DNA of 57,543 bases from Deltaproteobacteria bacterium (GCA_019309045.1 JAFDGZ010000019.1:1-57543), one strand, 5' to 3'; shown: positions 43,079 through 53,927, numbered from the stretch's first letter. Notes: a model not told the origin generated them from the letters alone. Made by a program: numbers and translations.

Positions 43079-45180
43079 TTGTCACTCGTCTTGGAAAGCG
43101 ACTCCCCCAGCGCAGCCTTGCGGCTCAAACGAATGCGACCGTCCTTGTCAATATCCAGCACCTTCACCAGCACCTCGTCACCCTCGTTCAGTATATCTCG
43201 CACACGCTGTACCCTCTTATGGTCCAGCTGAGAAATGTGGATAAGGCCGTCAGTTCCCGGCAGAATCTCTACAAAGGCACCAAAGTCGGTTATTTTGCGA
43301 ACCTTGCCCAGATAGAGATTGCCAACCTGCGCCTCGGCCGTAAGGCCCTTGATCATTTCCACTGCCTTGTCGCAGGCAGCCAGATCCGGGCTCATAATTA
43401 CCACTTTACCGGAATCCTCGATGTCTATCTTGGTGTTGGTTTCAGCGATAATACTGCGAATTACCTTGCCTCCCGGGCCAATTACGTCTCGAATCTTGTC
43501 CGGATGGATTTCCATAGTTATTATGCGCGGAGCATAGGGTGACAGCTCTTTTCGAGGTTCAGCTATGGCCCTATTCATCTGTTCAAGGATGTGCAGTCGT
43601 CCTTCTCTTGCCTGCATCAATGCCTGGCGCATTACTTCCCTGGGAACGCCTGTCACCTTGATGTCCATCTGCAGCGACACCACCCCAGTGGCACTGCCGG
43701 CTATTTTGAAATCCATGTCTCCGAGATGGTCCTCGTCTCCAAGTATGTCGCTCAGCACGGCCACCTCGCCTTTCTCCATGATGAGCCCCATGGCAATACC
43801 AGCCACATGCGACTTCAGGGGCACCCCGGCATCCATGAGACCAAGAGAACTGGCACACACGGAGGCCATTGAGGAGGAGCCGTTCGACTCCAGCACCTCT
43901 GCCACCACCCGCACAGTATAGGGAAAATCTTCATGGGAAGGCATCACAGCCTTGAGAGTCCTTTCAGCCAGGGCGCCATGGCCAATCTCTCGCCGACTGG
44001 GGCCCCGGAGAAAACGAGCTTCACCCACACAGTACGGGGGGAAATTATAATGAAGCATAAAGCTCTTGTAAGTCTCTCCAGCAAGCGCTTCGATTTTTTG
44101 CTCATCTGCCGAGGATCCCAGGGTAACCACTGAGAGCACCTGAGTTTCGCCTCTGGTAAACAGTCCGGACCCATGGGTGCGCGGCAGCAGCCCCACCCGG
44201 CAGTCCACCGGTCTGATATCTCGGAGTCCTCTGCCATCTATCCTCTTTCGCTCCCGAACAATCAGATCCCTGACATACTGGCGCTCCAGGTCGTGAAGAA
44301 TCTCATTGACCTCTGCCTGGCGCTCGGCAAAGTCTGCTCCCAGTCTTTCCATAACCTCATCAAACACTGCTTTGCGCCTTGCATATCTTTCCTGCTTGCT
44401 GGGTATGGCATTGGCCTCTCTGATACCATCTGCACCAATTTCTACTACCCGGGCTGCCAATTCCTCATCTGTCTCAGGAGAGGCCACAGCTTGCCCCTCT
44501 TTGCCGCAGCGTGACTTGAGTATCTCCTGTATGTCCAGGATGGGTTGAATCTGCTCGTGGCCGAAAAAGAGTGCTTCGATCAATTCGTCCTCCTTCACAA
44601 AGGATGCACTCCCTTCCACCATGACAATGCCCTGGCGATTGCCGGCAATGATCATGTTGATATCGCTCTCCTCTGCCTCGGCAATGCCGGGATTGACCAC
44701 GAACTTGCCGTTGATTCTGCCCACTCGCACCGCGCCGATGGGGCCGGCAAAAGGCAACCCGGAAATCTCCAGAGCTGCCGAGGCCCCGACCATTGCCACC
44801 ACGTCAGGATCATTTTCAGCATCTGCTGACAGCACAGTGGCTATGACCTGGGTTTCATTGCGATAGTGCTTGGGAAACAGCGGCCGAATAGGTCGGTCGA
44901 TGAGACGAGACACCAGGGTCTCTCGCTCGCTAGGTCTGCCTATTTCCCGCCGGAAAAAACCGCCGGGTATCCGGCCTGCAGCAAACCCCTTCTCCTGATA
45001 CTCGACGTTGAGAGGCACAAAATCGATGCCTTCCCTGGTCCTGTCTTCACCCACTGCTGTAACCAGCACTACAGTGTCGCCATAACTGACCAGCACAGCG
45101 CCGCTCGCCTGTTTGGCCATCTCCCCTGTTTCCAGCCGCAGTCGCCGACCTCCCAACTCTACTTCAACAGTTTCTTTCAT
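43075..45180 (-). CDS. pnp: Polyribonucleotide nucleotidyltransferase
   Basis: PNPase degrades RNA from the 3' end using phosphate and is part of RNA-decay complexes. The 701-residue protein has two RNase PH domains (first about 1-230, second about 310-540 with [14 protein letters not shown]), a KH domain ([11 protein letters not shown] near 565) and an S1 domain at the C terminus ([18 protein letters not shown]). Length is normal. GGAAGGAA lies before ATG 45180. It follows rpsO by 228 bases, which may contain its promoter or a processing stem. Confidence 0.97.
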   Translation of the reverse strand: MKETVEVELGGRRLRLETGEMAKQASGAVLVSYGDTVVLVTAVGEDRTREGIDFVPLNVEYQEKGFAAGRIPGGFFRREIGRPSERETLVSRLIDRPIRPLFPKHYRNETQVIATVLSADAENDPDVVAMVGASAALEISGLPFAGPIGAVRVGRINGKFVVNPGIAEAEESDINMIIAGNRQGIVMVEGSASFVKEDELIEALFFGHEQIQPILDIQEILKSRCGKEGQAVASPETDEELAARVVEIGADGIREANAIPSKQERYARRKAVFDEVMERLGADFAERQAEVNEILHDLERQYVRDLIVRERKRIDGRGLRDIRPVDCRVGLLPRTHGSGLFTRGETQVLSVVTLGSSADEQKIEALAGETYKSFMLHYNFPPYCVGEARFLRGPSRREIGHGALAERTLKAVMPSHEDFPYTVRVVAEVLESNGSSSMASVCASSLGLMDAGVPLKSHVAGIAMGLIMEKGEVAVLSDILGDEDHLGDMDFKIAGSATGVVSLQMDIKVTGVPREVMRQALMQAREGRLHILEQMNRAIAEPRKELSPYAPRIITMEIHPDKIRDVIGPGGKVIRSIIAETNTKIDIEDSGKVVIMSPDLAACDKAVEMIKGLTAEAQVGNLYLGKVRKITDFGAFVEILPGTDGLIHISQLDHKRVQRVRDILNEGDEVLVKVLDIDKDGRIRLSRKAALGESLSKTSDK

Positions 45181-45408
45181 CGTTCCTTCCCTTCTTCAAA
45201 GCAAATATCACCTGTCAGCGAAATGAATCGTTGTGGTGTTAGAAGTTTTTGCCGCATGGCACCGATTGGCTCATTTCCCTGAGACCACCTGACCTGAAAA
45301 GTCGTGACGGCGGTCTGTTGTGAACGTCTCCTCGTGCTCCTGGTATAATAATCCTCCGAGGCAAGAACTCATGGGGATACAAAGCGGTGGGGTCCCGCAA
45401 GAACTAGG

Positions 45409-45678
45409 CTAGCGGCGAAGGCCCAAACGTTCCACCACAGTTCGATACCTTGCCACATCAGTTCTCTTGAGATAATTGAGCAACCGCCGTCGCTGCCCGA
45501 CCAGTTTTAGCAGGCCGCGCCTGGAGTGGTGATCTTTTGCGTGCACCTTGAAATGCTCCGTGAGATAGGCAATACGCTCACTGAGCAGTGCAATCTGTAC
45601 TTCAGGGGAACCGGTGTCAGTCTCATGTGTCTTGAAATTCTCGATGACCTCTCTTTTCTTTTCTGCGGTTAAAGCCAC
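45409..45678 (-). CDS. rpsO: Ribosomal protein S15
   Basis: S15 is a primary 16S rRNA-binding protein of the small subunit. The 89-residue product matches the usual length and shows [19 protein letters not shown] and [21 protein letters not shown] chose GTG 45678 because GGAGG lies six bases upstream and it gives the standard length; a TTG at 45684 would add two residues. It sits between truB and pnp, the classical order. Confidence 0.97.
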   Translation of the reverse strand: MALTAEKKREVIENFKTHETDTGSPEVQIALLSERIAYLTEHFKVHAKDHHSRRGLLKLVGQRRRLLNYLKRTDVARYRTVVERLGLRR

Positions 45679-45720
45679 TGCCAACCCTCCTTCGCGTTCC
45701 AGTCCTTGAACCTCAATGTC

Positions 45721-46746
45721 CTATTCAGTGAGAGGTGAGCCCTGTGAAGCGGCTGACCTCTGGGAAGTACCAAAAACTCGTAAAGTCTTGAAAGCAGCCT
45801 CACTGCTTCTTTGGCTGTGCCCGTTGCAACGGGCAACAATAGCCACCAGTTGCCCTCGAGGGTCCACCACCTTGAATGGAGTCCGGCCCTCATGTCCACA
45901 CTCTTGTCTGTGCTCGATCATGGCCGCTGTCAGCAACATCCCTTGACGAATGCGTCTGGCGGTCAACTCGGAGACGGCTAGAGCTGGATAGTCCTCCACA
46001 GCCTGACTGAGGGGAATTAAAGCTTCTGTCACTCTCTGCTCTGCTGCCAAACTTGCCAGCTCAGCTAGAGTTATGCTGCGCTCCAGGCGAAAACCGCCGC
46101 TGCGCAAGCGGCAAAGCCGACTAACATGGCCGCCACAATGAAGATAGCGCGCCAGGTCACTCGCCAGAGCGCGTACATACGTTCCTTTGGAACAGACCAC
46201 TCTGAAGGTTGCTTCCGGCCATTTCACCTCCACAAGCGACAGACTGTCAATCCTCACCGTGCGCACAGGGAGCTCTGGCTTCTGGCCCTGGTAAGCCAAC
46301 TGGTACAGGCGGCGCCCACCCAGGCGCACAGCGGAATAACGGGGCACCACCTGGTCAATCAGGCCAGTGAAGACCGTACATGCCCTTCTGATCTCCTCTG
46401 CGGCAATGGCTGCGCACTGCTCCTCTTTGATCACCTTGCCCGTGCAGTCTTGAGTGTCAGTCTCGATTCCGAAAAAAACAGTAAAAAGGTACTCCTTCTC
46501 CTGACTCGTCAGGAACGGCGACAGCTTGGTAGCCTCGTTCACCAGGAGCACCAGCAAACCGCTGGCAAAAGGATCCAGGGTGCCAGCATGCCCCACCTTG
46601 GCTCCACCCAGCAATCTCCTTGCCTGCACCACAAGATCGTGGGAGGTGCATCCTGGGTGTTTGTTCAGCAGCAAAACACCATCGTGTACGAAGCGATTCC
46701 TCATGGCCGTTCTTACCTGGTGGCTGATTTGCAGCGAGGTGCTCAC
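45721..46746 (-). CDS. truB: tRNA pseudouridine(55) synthase
   Basis: TruB makes pseudouridine 55 in the T loop of tRNAs. The 341-residue protein has the catalytic motif GHAGTLDPFASGLL (Asp near residue 58), YSAVRLGGRRLY and SKGTYVRALASDL, followed by a C-terminal PUA-like region. The GTG start overlaps the nrnA stop by four bases (GTGA). The first 15 residues are not conserved, so ATG 46704 is an alternative start. Confidence 0.95.
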   Translation of the reverse strand: MSTSLQISHQVRTAMRNRFVHDGVLLLNKHPGCTSHDLVVQARRLLGGAKVGHAGTLDPFASGLLVLLVNEATKLSPFLTSQEKEYLFTVFFGIETDTQDCTGKVIKEEQCAAIAAEEIRRACTVFTGLIDQVVPRYSAVRLGGRRLYQLAYQGQKPELPVRTVRIDSLSLVEVKWPEATFRVVCSKGTYVRALASDLARYLHCGGHVSRLCRLRSGGFRLERSITLAELASLAAEQRVTEALIPLSQAVEDYPALAVSELTARRIRQGMLLTAAMIEHRQECGHEGRTPFKVVDPRGQLVAIVARCNGHSQRSSEAAFKTLRVFGTSQRSAASQGSPLTE

Positions 46747-47711
46747 GGCAGCTTCCCTTGCAAATATTCCTCTGCTGCCTGCAGCACCTCGTCAACCACT
46801 TGCTCGAGAGTTCCCTTCAGCCGAAATGCCGCAGCATTCTCGTGCCCACCGCCTGCATACATCTGGGCAAAATCAGCAACATTGCACTTTCCCCGCGAGC
46901 GGAGACTCACATTTATCTCGCCAGTGGTAAGCTCCTTGAAAAGAACAGCTATCTCAACAGTGCGGAGAGACCTTGGATAATTCACCAGACCCTCCGTATC
47001 TTGAGCAGTAGTTCCTGTGTCGGCCAGCATCTCTCTGCTCACCCAGATGGCTGCCACCCGGCCGTCAGCGCGCAGTGTCAGTGTCTGCAGGCTTGTGGCC
47101 AGCAGCCGCAACCGCCCGGGAGTCATGCTGTCATAGACAGCACTGGCCACTTCCTCTGGCTCCACCCCCAGGGAAACCATCTCGGCAGCTATGGACAGCG
47201 CCCTGGCCGTGGTATTGGCGAAGCGAAACGAACCGGTGTCAGTGAGAATCGCCGTGTAAATATTCACAGCAACTGGCTTGCTCAGTTCTACGGCCAGTGC
47301 CCCAAAAATCTCGTAAAGCAATTCGGCTGTACTGCTGCATTCTGGCCTTATGAGGTTCAGATCCCCAAAACCATTGCCTGAACTGTGATGATCGATGTGG
47401 ATGATTTTCCCTGCCTGCAGCACTGCCTCAGCACCTTTGCCGAGTCGGTTCACTTCGCCGCAGTCCAACACCACTGCCGCATCGAAATTCTCTCCCGTAG
47501 GAATCTCGTGCACGATGCGGTCGGCAAAAGGCATGAATTCTAGAAATCCAGGCACCTGATCCTGACAGTAAGCAAGCACTGTCTTGCCCATTCCTTCGAG
47601 CACCAGGGCAAGTGCTCCCAGAGAACCAATGGCATCCCCGTCTGGATTCACATGGGTGGCAAGGAGGAAACGTGAGTGCTCTCTCAGTTCCTGGGCAATA
47701 GCGCTAATCAT
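46743..47711 (-). CDS. nrnA: DHH-family oligoribonuclease/pAp phosphatase
   Basis: NrnA degrades nanoRNAs and 3'-phosphoadenosine 5'-phosphate. The 322-residue protein has the DHH motifs HVNPDGDAIGS, DCGEVNRLG and HIDHHSSGNGFGD and the DHHA1 motif GGGHENAAAF. Its ATG overlaps the rbfA stop (ATGA) and its end overlaps truB, so it is tightly coupled in the operon. Confidence 0.94.
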   Translation of the reverse strand: MISAIAQELREHSRFLLATHVNPDGDAIGSLGALALVLEGMGKTVLAYCQDQVPGFLEFMPFADRIVHEIPTGENFDAAVVLDCGEVNRLGKGAEAVLQAGKIIHIDHHSSGNGFGDLNLIRPECSSTAELLYEIFGALAVELSKPVAVNIYTAILTDTGSFRFANTTARALSIAAEMVSLGVEPEEVASAVYDSMTPGRLRLLATSLQTLTLRADGRVAAIWVSREMLADTGTTAQDTEGLVNYPRSLRTVEIAVLFKELTTGEINVSLRSRGKCNVADFAQMYAGGGHENAAAFRLKGTLEQVVDEVLQAAEEYLQGKLP

Positions 47712-48061
47712 TCATACTCCGGTCGGTTCAAGTCGGTAAGCAGCCGTTGAATTAGAGCACCCTGATCAAAAGAGGTGTCCAGAAAAAAGGCAATGTCAGG
47801 CATTCGCCTCAATCGTAGCCGTTTGCCCAATTCTCGCTTCACGAAGCCACGAGCACTCTGCAGACCTGCAACCACCTGCTGTCTCTCTTCATCACCCGCC
47901 AACACACTGTAGTACACCTTGGCATACCGAAGGTCTTTGGACACCAATACCTGAGTAATAGTAATATTTCCCAACCGAGGATCTTTGACTCTCCTGATCA
48001 AAATCTCCGCCAGTTCGCGAAGAATGAGATCCGCAACTCGGTCTGCTCGTCTGTGTACCAT
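47708..48061 (-). CDS. rbfA: Ribosome-binding factor A
   Basis: RbfA helps mature the 30S subunit. From ATG 48061 the product has 117 residues, with RRADRVADLILREL at the N terminus and ITQVLVSKDLRYAKVYYSVL in the KH-like core, both typical. GAGGAG lies eleven bases before this ATG. A GTG at 48091 overlapping the ylxP stop (GTGA) would add ten residues and cannot be excluded. It overlaps nrnA by four bases. Confidence 0.93.
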   Translation of the reverse strand: MVHRRADRVADLILRELAEILIRRVKDPRLGNITITQVLVSKDLRYAKVYYSVLAGDEERQQVVAGLQSARGFVKRELGKRLRLRRMPDIAFFLDTSFDQGALIQRLLTDLNRPEYE

Positions 48062-48087
48062 GTCGTTGGTTGCTCCTCGAGAGTCGA

Positions 48088-48375
48088 TCACAAATGGATC
48101 AATTCCAACTCAACGTTCACTATTTCAGCCAGGCACATATCATCTACAAAGTTTATAATCTTATTGAGCTTGGAGTTCACATAGCCGCCCTCGTTGCCCA
48201 GGGCAGCAATCCCCACCTCGCTCGCCTGCCAGAGGTCCTGTGACTCCACTTCAGCCACAGACACATTGAAACGATGCCGCACCTTCTCGCAGATGCTTTT
48301 CACTACTTTCCGTTTGCCTTTGAGAGACCTGTTTTCAGGCAGATACAATCTCAACCTGACAATGCCCACAACCAT
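48088..48375 (-). CDS. DUF503 (YlxP-like) protein
   Basis: This 95-residue protein of the DUF503/YlxP family has LRLYLPENRSLKGKRKVVKSI at the N terminus and VAEVESQDLWQASEVGIAALG in the centre. It is regularly found between infB and rbfA; a role in ribosome maturation is suspected from context only. I chose ATG 48375 because it gives the usual length; ATG 48420 would add 15 unusual residues. Confidence 0.9.
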   Translation of the reverse strand: MVVGIVRLRLYLPENRSLKGKRKVVKSICEKVRHRFNVSVAEVESQDLWQASEVGIAALGNEGGYVNSKLNKIINFVDDMCLAEIVNVELELIHL

Positions 48376-48492
48376 TATTGCCAACCATGCCGCAGCACGA
48401 ACCCTCATGTAAGTGGCCATACTGCTCTAGAGCCAACCCCCAGCATTCATCCTGGGCAAATAACAATATTACAGCCTGGTTCCACTATATAT

Positions 48493-48505
48493 GAGCCGGC
48501 GGCTC
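48493..48505. terminator. Short GC hairpin between infB and ylxP
   Basis: GAGCC (48493-48497) and GGCTC (48501-48505) form a perfect 5-bp stem with a three-base loop just after the infB stop on the minus strand. No T tract follows, so it is a weak stem and probably does not end transcription. Confidence 0.25.
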
Positions 48506-48509
48506 TGTA

Positions 48510-51185
48510 TTATGCTGTCCCACCGCCCGAGGGCTCCAACACGGGCTTTATCTCCTCAACAGAGTAGGTTTCCAGAACATCCCCAACTTTGATATCGTTG
48601 AAATTCTCGATGCCAATGCCGCAATCCTGGCCAGCTCTGACCTCCTTGACATCGTCCTTATAGCGTCTGAGAGAGATAACCTTGCTGTCGTTCACCACCA
48701 CATTGTCCCGAAGCACCCGAACCCGGGCTTCTTTCTCAACCTTGCCCTCGTGTACCATGCAGCCGGCAATAGTTCCCACCCTTGGAATGTGGAAGGTTTT
48801 CAACACCTCTGCCCGACCCATAAAATGCTCTTTGTAGATGGGCTCGAGCATCCCTTCCATGGCAGATTTTACGTCAGCAATGATCTGGTAGATCACGTCA
48901 TAGTAACGCACATCCACCTTTTCGTTTTCCATGATTTCCTGAACCTTGAGATCTGCCCGCACATTGAAACCTATTATGATTGCATCCGAGGCAGAAGCGA
49001 GCATGACGTCACTTTCTGTTATGGCTCCAACTGCGCTGTGAATGACATTCACTTTAACTTCTTCAGTGCTCAACTTTGCTAAAGAATCAGTAATTGCCTC
49101 CAGCGAACCCTGGACGTCCGTCTTGAGCACCACTCTCAATTCTTTAGTTTCTCCTTCTTTGATGCGGGAAAAGAGATTATCGAGAGTGACTTTCGTCGTC
49201 TTGGACAATTCGATTTCGCGCTGTTTTGCTTGTCGGTGAAAGGCAACTTGTTTGGCTTCTTTGTCATCCTGCACAACAACGAACTCGTCTCCTGCCTGCG
49301 GTACGCCGGAAATGCCGTGCACTTCAACAGGCATGGACGGTCCCGCTTCCTGGACCAGGCGACCCCGGTCATCCACCATGGCTCGCACCTTGCCAAAGAA
49401 ATTACCGCACACAAAGGGATCCCCCTTGTGCAACGTGCCCTCTTGTACCAGTACCGTGGCTACCGGTCCTTTCCCTCTGTCTAATTTAGCTTCAATTACG
49501 CGGCCGCGCGCCCGCTTGTTCGGATTGGCCTTCAGTTCCAACAACTCAGCCTGCAACTGGATGAGTTCCAGCAAGTCGTCCAGACCCTGACCAGTCTTGG
49601 CGGACACTTCCACCATGGTGGTAGTGCCGCCCCACTCTTCTGGACTCAGGCCGCGCTCTGCCAGTTCTCTTCGAACCCGGTCAGGATCGGCATTGGGCTT
49701 GTCCATCTTGTTGATGGCAACCAGGATGGGAATATCAGCAGCCTGGGCGTGATTGATTGCTTCCACTGTCTGTTGCATAACACCGTCATCGGCGGCCACC
49801 ACGATCACCACCAGATCAGTTATGCGGGCACCTCGAGCTCGCATTGCTGTAAAAGCCTCGTGTCCTGGGGTGTCCAGGAATACCAGATCGCCTCCATCCA
49901 GGCTGAGATAGTAGGCCCCTATGTGCTGGGTAATGCCGCCAGCCTCTCCTTCGATCACGTTGGTATGGCGGATGGCATCCAGCAGAGAAGTTTTGCCGTG
50001 GTCCACGTGCCCCATGATGGTTACCACTGGCGGCCGCGGCTGCAGGTCTTCCTCCCGATCTTCCTGGGCCTGAATGATATCCTCCTCGGCAAAGGCCGTC
50101 TTTTCCACTTCATAGTCGAATTCTGAGGCCACCAGTGCCGCGGTTTCATAATCAAGAGCCTGGTTCAGGGTCGTCATCATACCAAGCTCCATCAACTTCT
50201 TGATCACTTCTGGAGCTTTGATGCCCATGCGTCTGGCAAGATTGGCTACGGTAATTGCCTCTTCGAGCTTTATGCGCCGTTTGATTGCCTTGGGCACGGT
50301 TATTTCGGGTTTTTTCACTTCTTTAGCCACTACCCGTGCTGCTTTGCGGCCTCGTGCCCCCCGCGCCGGCACCCGCTTGCCATATAGATCTGCCCCGGTA
50401 AATACTTCTTTCCGTCGGCTCGGGGTCTTCCTCTTGGCCGGGACCACCTGTTCGGCAACTTCCCGCCTGGCGCGCTTGCCCTTTTTCTTCTTGGCCTTTG
50501 CCCGCTTCTCTTCCTCTACGCCAACCGGTGGGGCTGGCGCTGGTGGAGCCGGCGGCCGCAGAGGCTCTACTGGCGTGGAGGGTGTAGCAGCTGTCTTGCT
50601 GGGCTGTACTCCAGCAGGCTCCGCGACGCGTTCAGGCAGCTTGATAATCTTGGCTGGCGTTTCTTTTTTCACTCGTTTGCGAGGCTTCTTGGCAACTTTC
50701 TCCTTGGCTGGCTTCGGCTTTTCTGCCTTGTCTTCCTTGACAATCTTTTCAGCTGGTGCGGAAATTTCAGCCTCAACAGGCTCCACCGTCTCCTTCTCTG
50801 CTTCCACTGCAACACCTTTCTCTTCTTCTCTCACAGGAGCTTCAGACACCACCTCTTCAACCGCTTCCTTTTCCGCCACCGCTTCCTCGCTGGCTACGGC
50901 CTCAGCTTCCGGCACTGCTGGTTCTTCCATCTCCACTGGTTCTGGTTCCGGCTCGGTTCTCACCACTTTTCGTCTACGACGGATCACCCCCCGGCGTACG
51001 CGCTTCTCCACAATCAACTGCTGAGAACGGCCGCTCACCGTGTCCCGCACCAACTGGGCCTGTTCCTCATCAAGAGAACTCATATGCCCCTTCACCTGGA
51101 TGCCCAGATCACGAATGTGGGACACCAGATCTTTGTTGTTCATCTCAAGTTCTCGCGCCAGCTCATATATCCTCAGTCTTGCCAT
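48510..51185 (-). CDS. infB: Translation initiation factor IF-2
   Basis: IF-2 is the GTPase that brings initiator tRNA to the 30S subunit. The 891-residue protein has an N-terminal IF2_N helix bundle (1-50), a long Glu/Lys/Pro/Ala-rich linker (about 60-290), a second IF2_N (about 310-360), and the G domain with [23 protein letters not shown] and NKMD, followed by domains II-IV. It lies 139 bases downstream of ylxR in the rimP operon. Confidence 0.97.
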   Translation of the reverse strand: MARLRIYELARELEMNNKDLVSHIRDLGIQVKGHMSSLDEEQAQLVRDTVSGRSQQLIVEKRVRRGVIRRRRKVVRTEPEPEPVEMEEPAVPEAEAVASEEAVAEKEAVEEVVSEAPVREEEKGVAVEAEKETVEPVEAEISAPAEKIVKEDKAEKPKPAKEKVAKKPRKRVKKETPAKIIKLPERVAEPAGVQPSKTAATPSTPVEPLRPPAPPAPAPPVGVEEEKRAKAKKKKGKRARREVAEQVVPAKRKTPSRRKEVFTGADLYGKRVPARGARGRKAARVVAKEVKKPEITVPKAIKRRIKLEEAITVANLARRMGIKAPEVIKKLMELGMMTTLNQALDYETAALVASEFDYEVEKTAFAEEDIIQAQEDREEDLQPRPPVVTIMGHVDHGKTSLLDAIRHTNVIEGEAGGITQHIGAYYLSLDGGDLVFLDTPGHEAFTAMRARGARITDLVVIVVAADDGVMQQTVEAINHAQAADIPILVAINKMDKPNADPDRVRRELAERGLSPEEWGGTTTMVEVSAKTGQGLDDLLELIQLQAELLELKANPNKRARGRVIEAKLDRGKGPVATVLVQEGTLHKGDPFVCGNFFGKVRAMVDDRGRLVQEAGPSMPVEVHGISGVPQAGDEFVVVQDDKEAKQVAFHRQAKQREIELSKTTKVTLDNLFSRIKEGETKELRVVLKTDVQGSLEAITDSLAKLSTEEVKVNVIHSAVGAITESDVMLASASDAIIIGFNVRADLKVQEIMENEKVDVRYYDVIYQIIADVKSAMEGMLEPIYKEHFMGRAEVLKTFHIPRVGTIAGCMVHEGKVEKEARVRVLRDNVVVNDSKVISLRRYKDDVKEVRAGQDCGIGIENFNDIKVGDVLETYSVEEIKPVLEPSGGGTA

Positions 51186-51324
51186 GCGACCCCCCAGAGT
51201 CTTGTCAGTCTTTTAGCGGAGCACGCCGGGCTCCTTTGCTCGTCTTTTCATGTCCATAGCCCACATCCCTGGACAGGAGTAATGGGAATACACCACGCCG
51301 GGAAAACCGAGTCCGCTGCTCTTG

Positions 51325-51651
51325 CTATTTTTTCCCACAGTCGCTGCTCTCAAGGTACTCCTTCACTGCAGTCGGCTTCCAGCATGAATCAGCTATATAT
51401 CGGCGCAGCGCTTTGCGCAGCCTGCCTATCGTCACCCTGTCGAGGCATTTTCCAGACTTGCATATATACGCTCCCCGACCATGCTGCCGTTGTTTAAAGT
51501 CAAAGACAATACCGCCTTGTGCGTCAGCGGTAAACCGAATAAGTTCCCTTTTTGCTCTCTTGGCACCACATGCTATACAGGTCCTCTGCGGTATATGGCC
51601 ACGACTTTTATGTTCATGTCCTTCTCTAGCCGCTCGTTTCAGTTGCCGCAT
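51325..51651 (-). CDS. YlxR-family RNA-binding protein
   Basis: This 108-residue protein has the YlxR (DUF448) core RTCIACGAKRAKRELIRF and GRGAYICKSGKC. It lies between nusA and infB as usual and may bind RNA or a ribosomal component. The reading frame runs into the nusA 3' end. I chose ATG 51651, which has AGAGGAG just before it; ATG 51696 or 51714 would add very basic residues that only mirror the acidic tail of NusA. Overlap with nusA is 26 bases or more. Confidence 0.88.
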   Translation of the reverse strand: MRQLKRAAREGHEHKSRGHIPQRTCIACGAKRAKRELIRFTADAQGGIVFDFKQRQHGRGAYICKSGKCLDRVTIGRLRKALRRYIADSCWKPTAVKEYLESSDCGKK

Positions 51652-52918
51652 TCTCCTCTTCGCTTTTCGCTGTCGCCTCCTCCTGTTCCTTCGCATAAGC
51701 TTTGGCCGCTTCAATGAAGCGCTCAGCTTTTTGCTGGCTGATCCCCTGTATAGCCACCAGCTCTTCTATGTCTGCACTTGACAGTTCCTCAGCGGACACA
51801 AAGCCGGCTTCGTACAAATGGTCCGCAGTGGCCTCGCCTATGCCAGGCAGCTCCAGAAGGGATTCGTAGCCTTCTCGTAGTGATTTTTGATACTTGCTCT
51901 CGCTCTTCACATCAATGCGCCATTCAGTAAGGCGTGAGGCCAGCCGCACATTCTGGCCTCGTTTGCCGATGGCGAGCGAAAGCTGATCGTCCGGCACTAT
52001 CACCTCCATTGACCTGTTTGCCTGGTCAATGATCACCTTGGAAATAACTGCAGGCGCCAGCGCGTTACAGACATATTTCGCCGGATCGATGCTGTACTCT
52101 ATGATGTCAATCTTTTCCCCCCGGAGCTCCTGCACCACGCTCTGCACTCTCGAGCCTTTCATGCCTACACAGGCGCCCACCGGATCAATATCGGGATCCT
52201 TGGAGACAACCGCAATTTTTGCTCTGCTTCCAGGCTCGCGGGCAGCAGCCATGATGGTCACAATTCCCTCAGCAATCTCCGGGACCTCCATGGCAAACAG
52301 GTCGATGAGGAAGTTCGGGTGTGTGCGGCTCAAGACAATCTGCGGTCCACGGGCTTCCCTGTTCACCTCGAGCACGTATGCTCGAATGCGATCCCCCTGC
52401 CGGTAGGTCTCCCGCGGCACCTGTTCGCGATACGGTAACACGGCGTCGGCACGGCCCAGATTAACTATGATGCCGCCTTTGTCCAGCCGCTGGACGATAC
52501 CATTGACAATGTCGCCCCGTCGGTCTTTATAGTCTTCGTAAATGATCTCCCGCTCGGCGTCTTTCATCTTCTGGATGATCACCTGTTTGGCTGATTGAGC
52601 TGCAATCCGACCGAAGGTATTCGTGTCTATTTTTATTCCCAGGCTGTCTCCCACTTCACATTCTGGATCCAACTTCTTTGCTTCTTCCAGAGAGATCTGA
52701 GTCTCCGGATCGGTAACCTTTTTCACCACATCCTTGAATTGAAAGGCTTCGATCTCACCGTACTCATCATTGTAGGCGACTTCGAGATCCAGCTCCTGGC
52801 CGAATTTCTTCTTCGCTGCCGAGCGGATTGCCTCCTCGAGCGTGGCAATCAACACCTGTCGATCAATGCCTTTGTCTCGACTGACCTGGTCGATCAACCT
52901 TTTCAAATCCGGGATCAT
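51626..52918 (-). CDS. nusA: Transcription termination/antitermination factor NusA
   Basis: NusA binds RNA polymerase and affects pausing, termination and antitermination. The 430-residue protein has the N-terminal polymerase-binding domain, an S1 domain (GDIVNGIVQRLDKGGIIVNLG near 135), two KH domains (CVGMKGSRVQSVV near 240, IGKRGQNVRLASRL near 310) and a helix-hairpin-helix near 365 before an acidic tail. I chose ATG 52918, which has AAGGAGAG upstream and matches the family start. Confidence 0.96.
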   Translation of the reverse strand: MIPDLKRLIDQVSRDKGIDRQVLIATLEEAIRSAAKKKFGQELDLEVAYNDEYGEIEAFQFKDVVKKVTDPETQISLEEAKKLDPECEVGDSLGIKIDTNTFGRIAAQSAKQVIIQKMKDAEREIIYEDYKDRRGDIVNGIVQRLDKGGIIVNLGRADAVLPYREQVPRETYRQGDRIRAYVLEVNREARGPQIVLSRTHPNFLIDLFAMEVPEIAEGIVTIMAAAREPGSRAKIAVVSKDPDIDPVGACVGMKGSRVQSVVQELRGEKIDIIEYSIDPAKYVCNALAPAVISKVIIDQANRSMEVIVPDDQLSLAIGKRGQNVRLASRLTEWRIDVKSESKYQKSLREGYESLLELPGIGEATADHLYEAGFVSAEELSSADIEELVAIQGISQQKAERFIEAAKAYAKEQEEATAKSEEENAATETSG

Positions 52919-53129
52919 CTGCGGTACTCTCCTTTGTCCAATCAATGCGAATGCGGTTCCCACACCAGGCACGGGCCTGTTGTAAGTGCATCCGCTAACG
53001 TTCTCTCTACTGAAAACAGCCTCCAGTCTCTCTCATTATGCACCCATGGGCCTCTTGTCGTTTTTTCAATTATACGCAGCCGGATCAATGGAGCCGGTCT
53101 GTTACATTTGACTGCTATCAATTGTCCAG

Positions 53130-53615
53130 TCAGGATTCTCTCCTGTCGTACTCGTAAACCAGCCGGGCCTTGGCAATGAGGCCCACGGGGATCGAGTACT
53201 GTCGGTCCGCAGCAGCCACCAGGATTGTATCTTCCTCTACTCCCAGGAGATCCCCCGTGATATTCTTGCGTCCTTCAAGAGAAGCTGTTAGACGCACCTT
53301 GACTTTGCGGCCGGCAAAGCGGGCAAAATCTTTCATTTTCCTCAACGGCCGGTTCAGCCCGGGAGAGGAGACCTCAAGCAGATAAGACTGCGGCACTATG
53401 TCCTTTACGTCCAGAATGTCACCCACCTGGCGGCTTATCAGGGCGCAATCGTCTACGGTGACGCCGCCTTCCTTGTCGATGAAAAGACGAACAACCCAGC
53501 CTCGTCCCTCGCGCTGGTACTCCAGACTGACCAGCTCCATGCCTTCCGAGTCGACAATGGCCTCGGCAAGCTGCTCGAGCTCTCGCTCGATTTCCTGGCG
53601 AACGTCCTCGTTCAT
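53130..53615 (-). CDS. rimP: Ribosome maturation factor RimP
   Basis: RimP is needed for 30S assembly. The 161-residue protein has the typical GMELVSLEYQREGRGWVVRLFID and LEVSSPGLNRPL segments. It starts the operon rimP-nusA-ylxR-infB. The ATG at 53615 is only six bases after a terminator-like hairpin and U tract and has no ribosome binding site between them, so expression is likely controlled by that leader. Confidence 0.95.
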   Translation of the reverse strand: MNEDVRQEIERELEQLAEAIVDSEGMELVSLEYQREGRGWVVRLFIDKEGGVTVDDCALISRQVGDILDVKDIVPQSYLLEVSSPGLNRPLRKMKDFARFAGRKVKVRLTASLEGRKNITGDLLGVEEDTILVAAADRQYSIPVGLIAKARLVYEYDRRES

Positions 53616-53621
53616 AGGGTC

Positions 53622-53646
53622 AAAAAAAAGTGGGCTCGCAGCCCAC
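53622..53646 (-). terminator. Intrinsic terminator/attenuator in the rimP leader
   Basis: On the minus strand GTGGGC (53646-53641) pairs with GCCCAC (53635-53630) around a five-base loop and runs straight into eight U residues (53629-53622), a textbook intrinsic terminator. It ends six bases before the rimP ATG. A terminator-like hairpin before rimP is known from leader RNAs in other proteobacteria, which suggests attenuation of the nusA operon. Confidence 0.85.
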
Positions 53647-53663
53647 CTCTCATAGCAGACGTG

Positions 53664-53669
53664 ATTATA
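53664..53669 (-). promoter_or_regulatory. Possible -10 element of the rimP operon
   Basis: A perfect TATAAT on the minus strand lies about 20 bases before the attenuator stem. No clear -35 hexamer is seen at 17 bases, and a second TATAAT-like element is at 53711-53716, so the promoter position is tentative. Confidence 0.35.
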
Positions 53670-53851
53670 ATGTACTTTAACTACAAAAGATAGCTTTTGA
53701 AGTAAATGAAATTATAACCCAAACGTCCACTAATCGAAGTAAGCCTTCTATCGATGGTCTTCTCTCCACCGAACCGCTACCTCAAAAAGGGACCCCAACC
53801 CGAAGGGACCGCCTCCGCAGGCACTCCCCTTCTCTTCGTTGGTCACACCTT

Positions 53852-53927
53852 TGGAGCGGGCAACGGGATTCGAACCCGCGACACCGAGCTTGGGAAGCTC
53901 GTACTCTACCAACTGAGCTATGCCCGC
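53852..53927 (-). tRNA. tRNA-Gly (anticodon CCC)
   Basis: The minus strand folds as a full cloverleaf: acceptor GCGGGCA/TGCCCGC, D arm with AGTTGGTA, anticodon arm CGAGC-TTCCCAA-GCTCG, and T arm with TTCGAAT. The anticodon CCC reads GGG glycine codons. The 3' CCA is encoded in the DNA. Confidence 0.97.
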
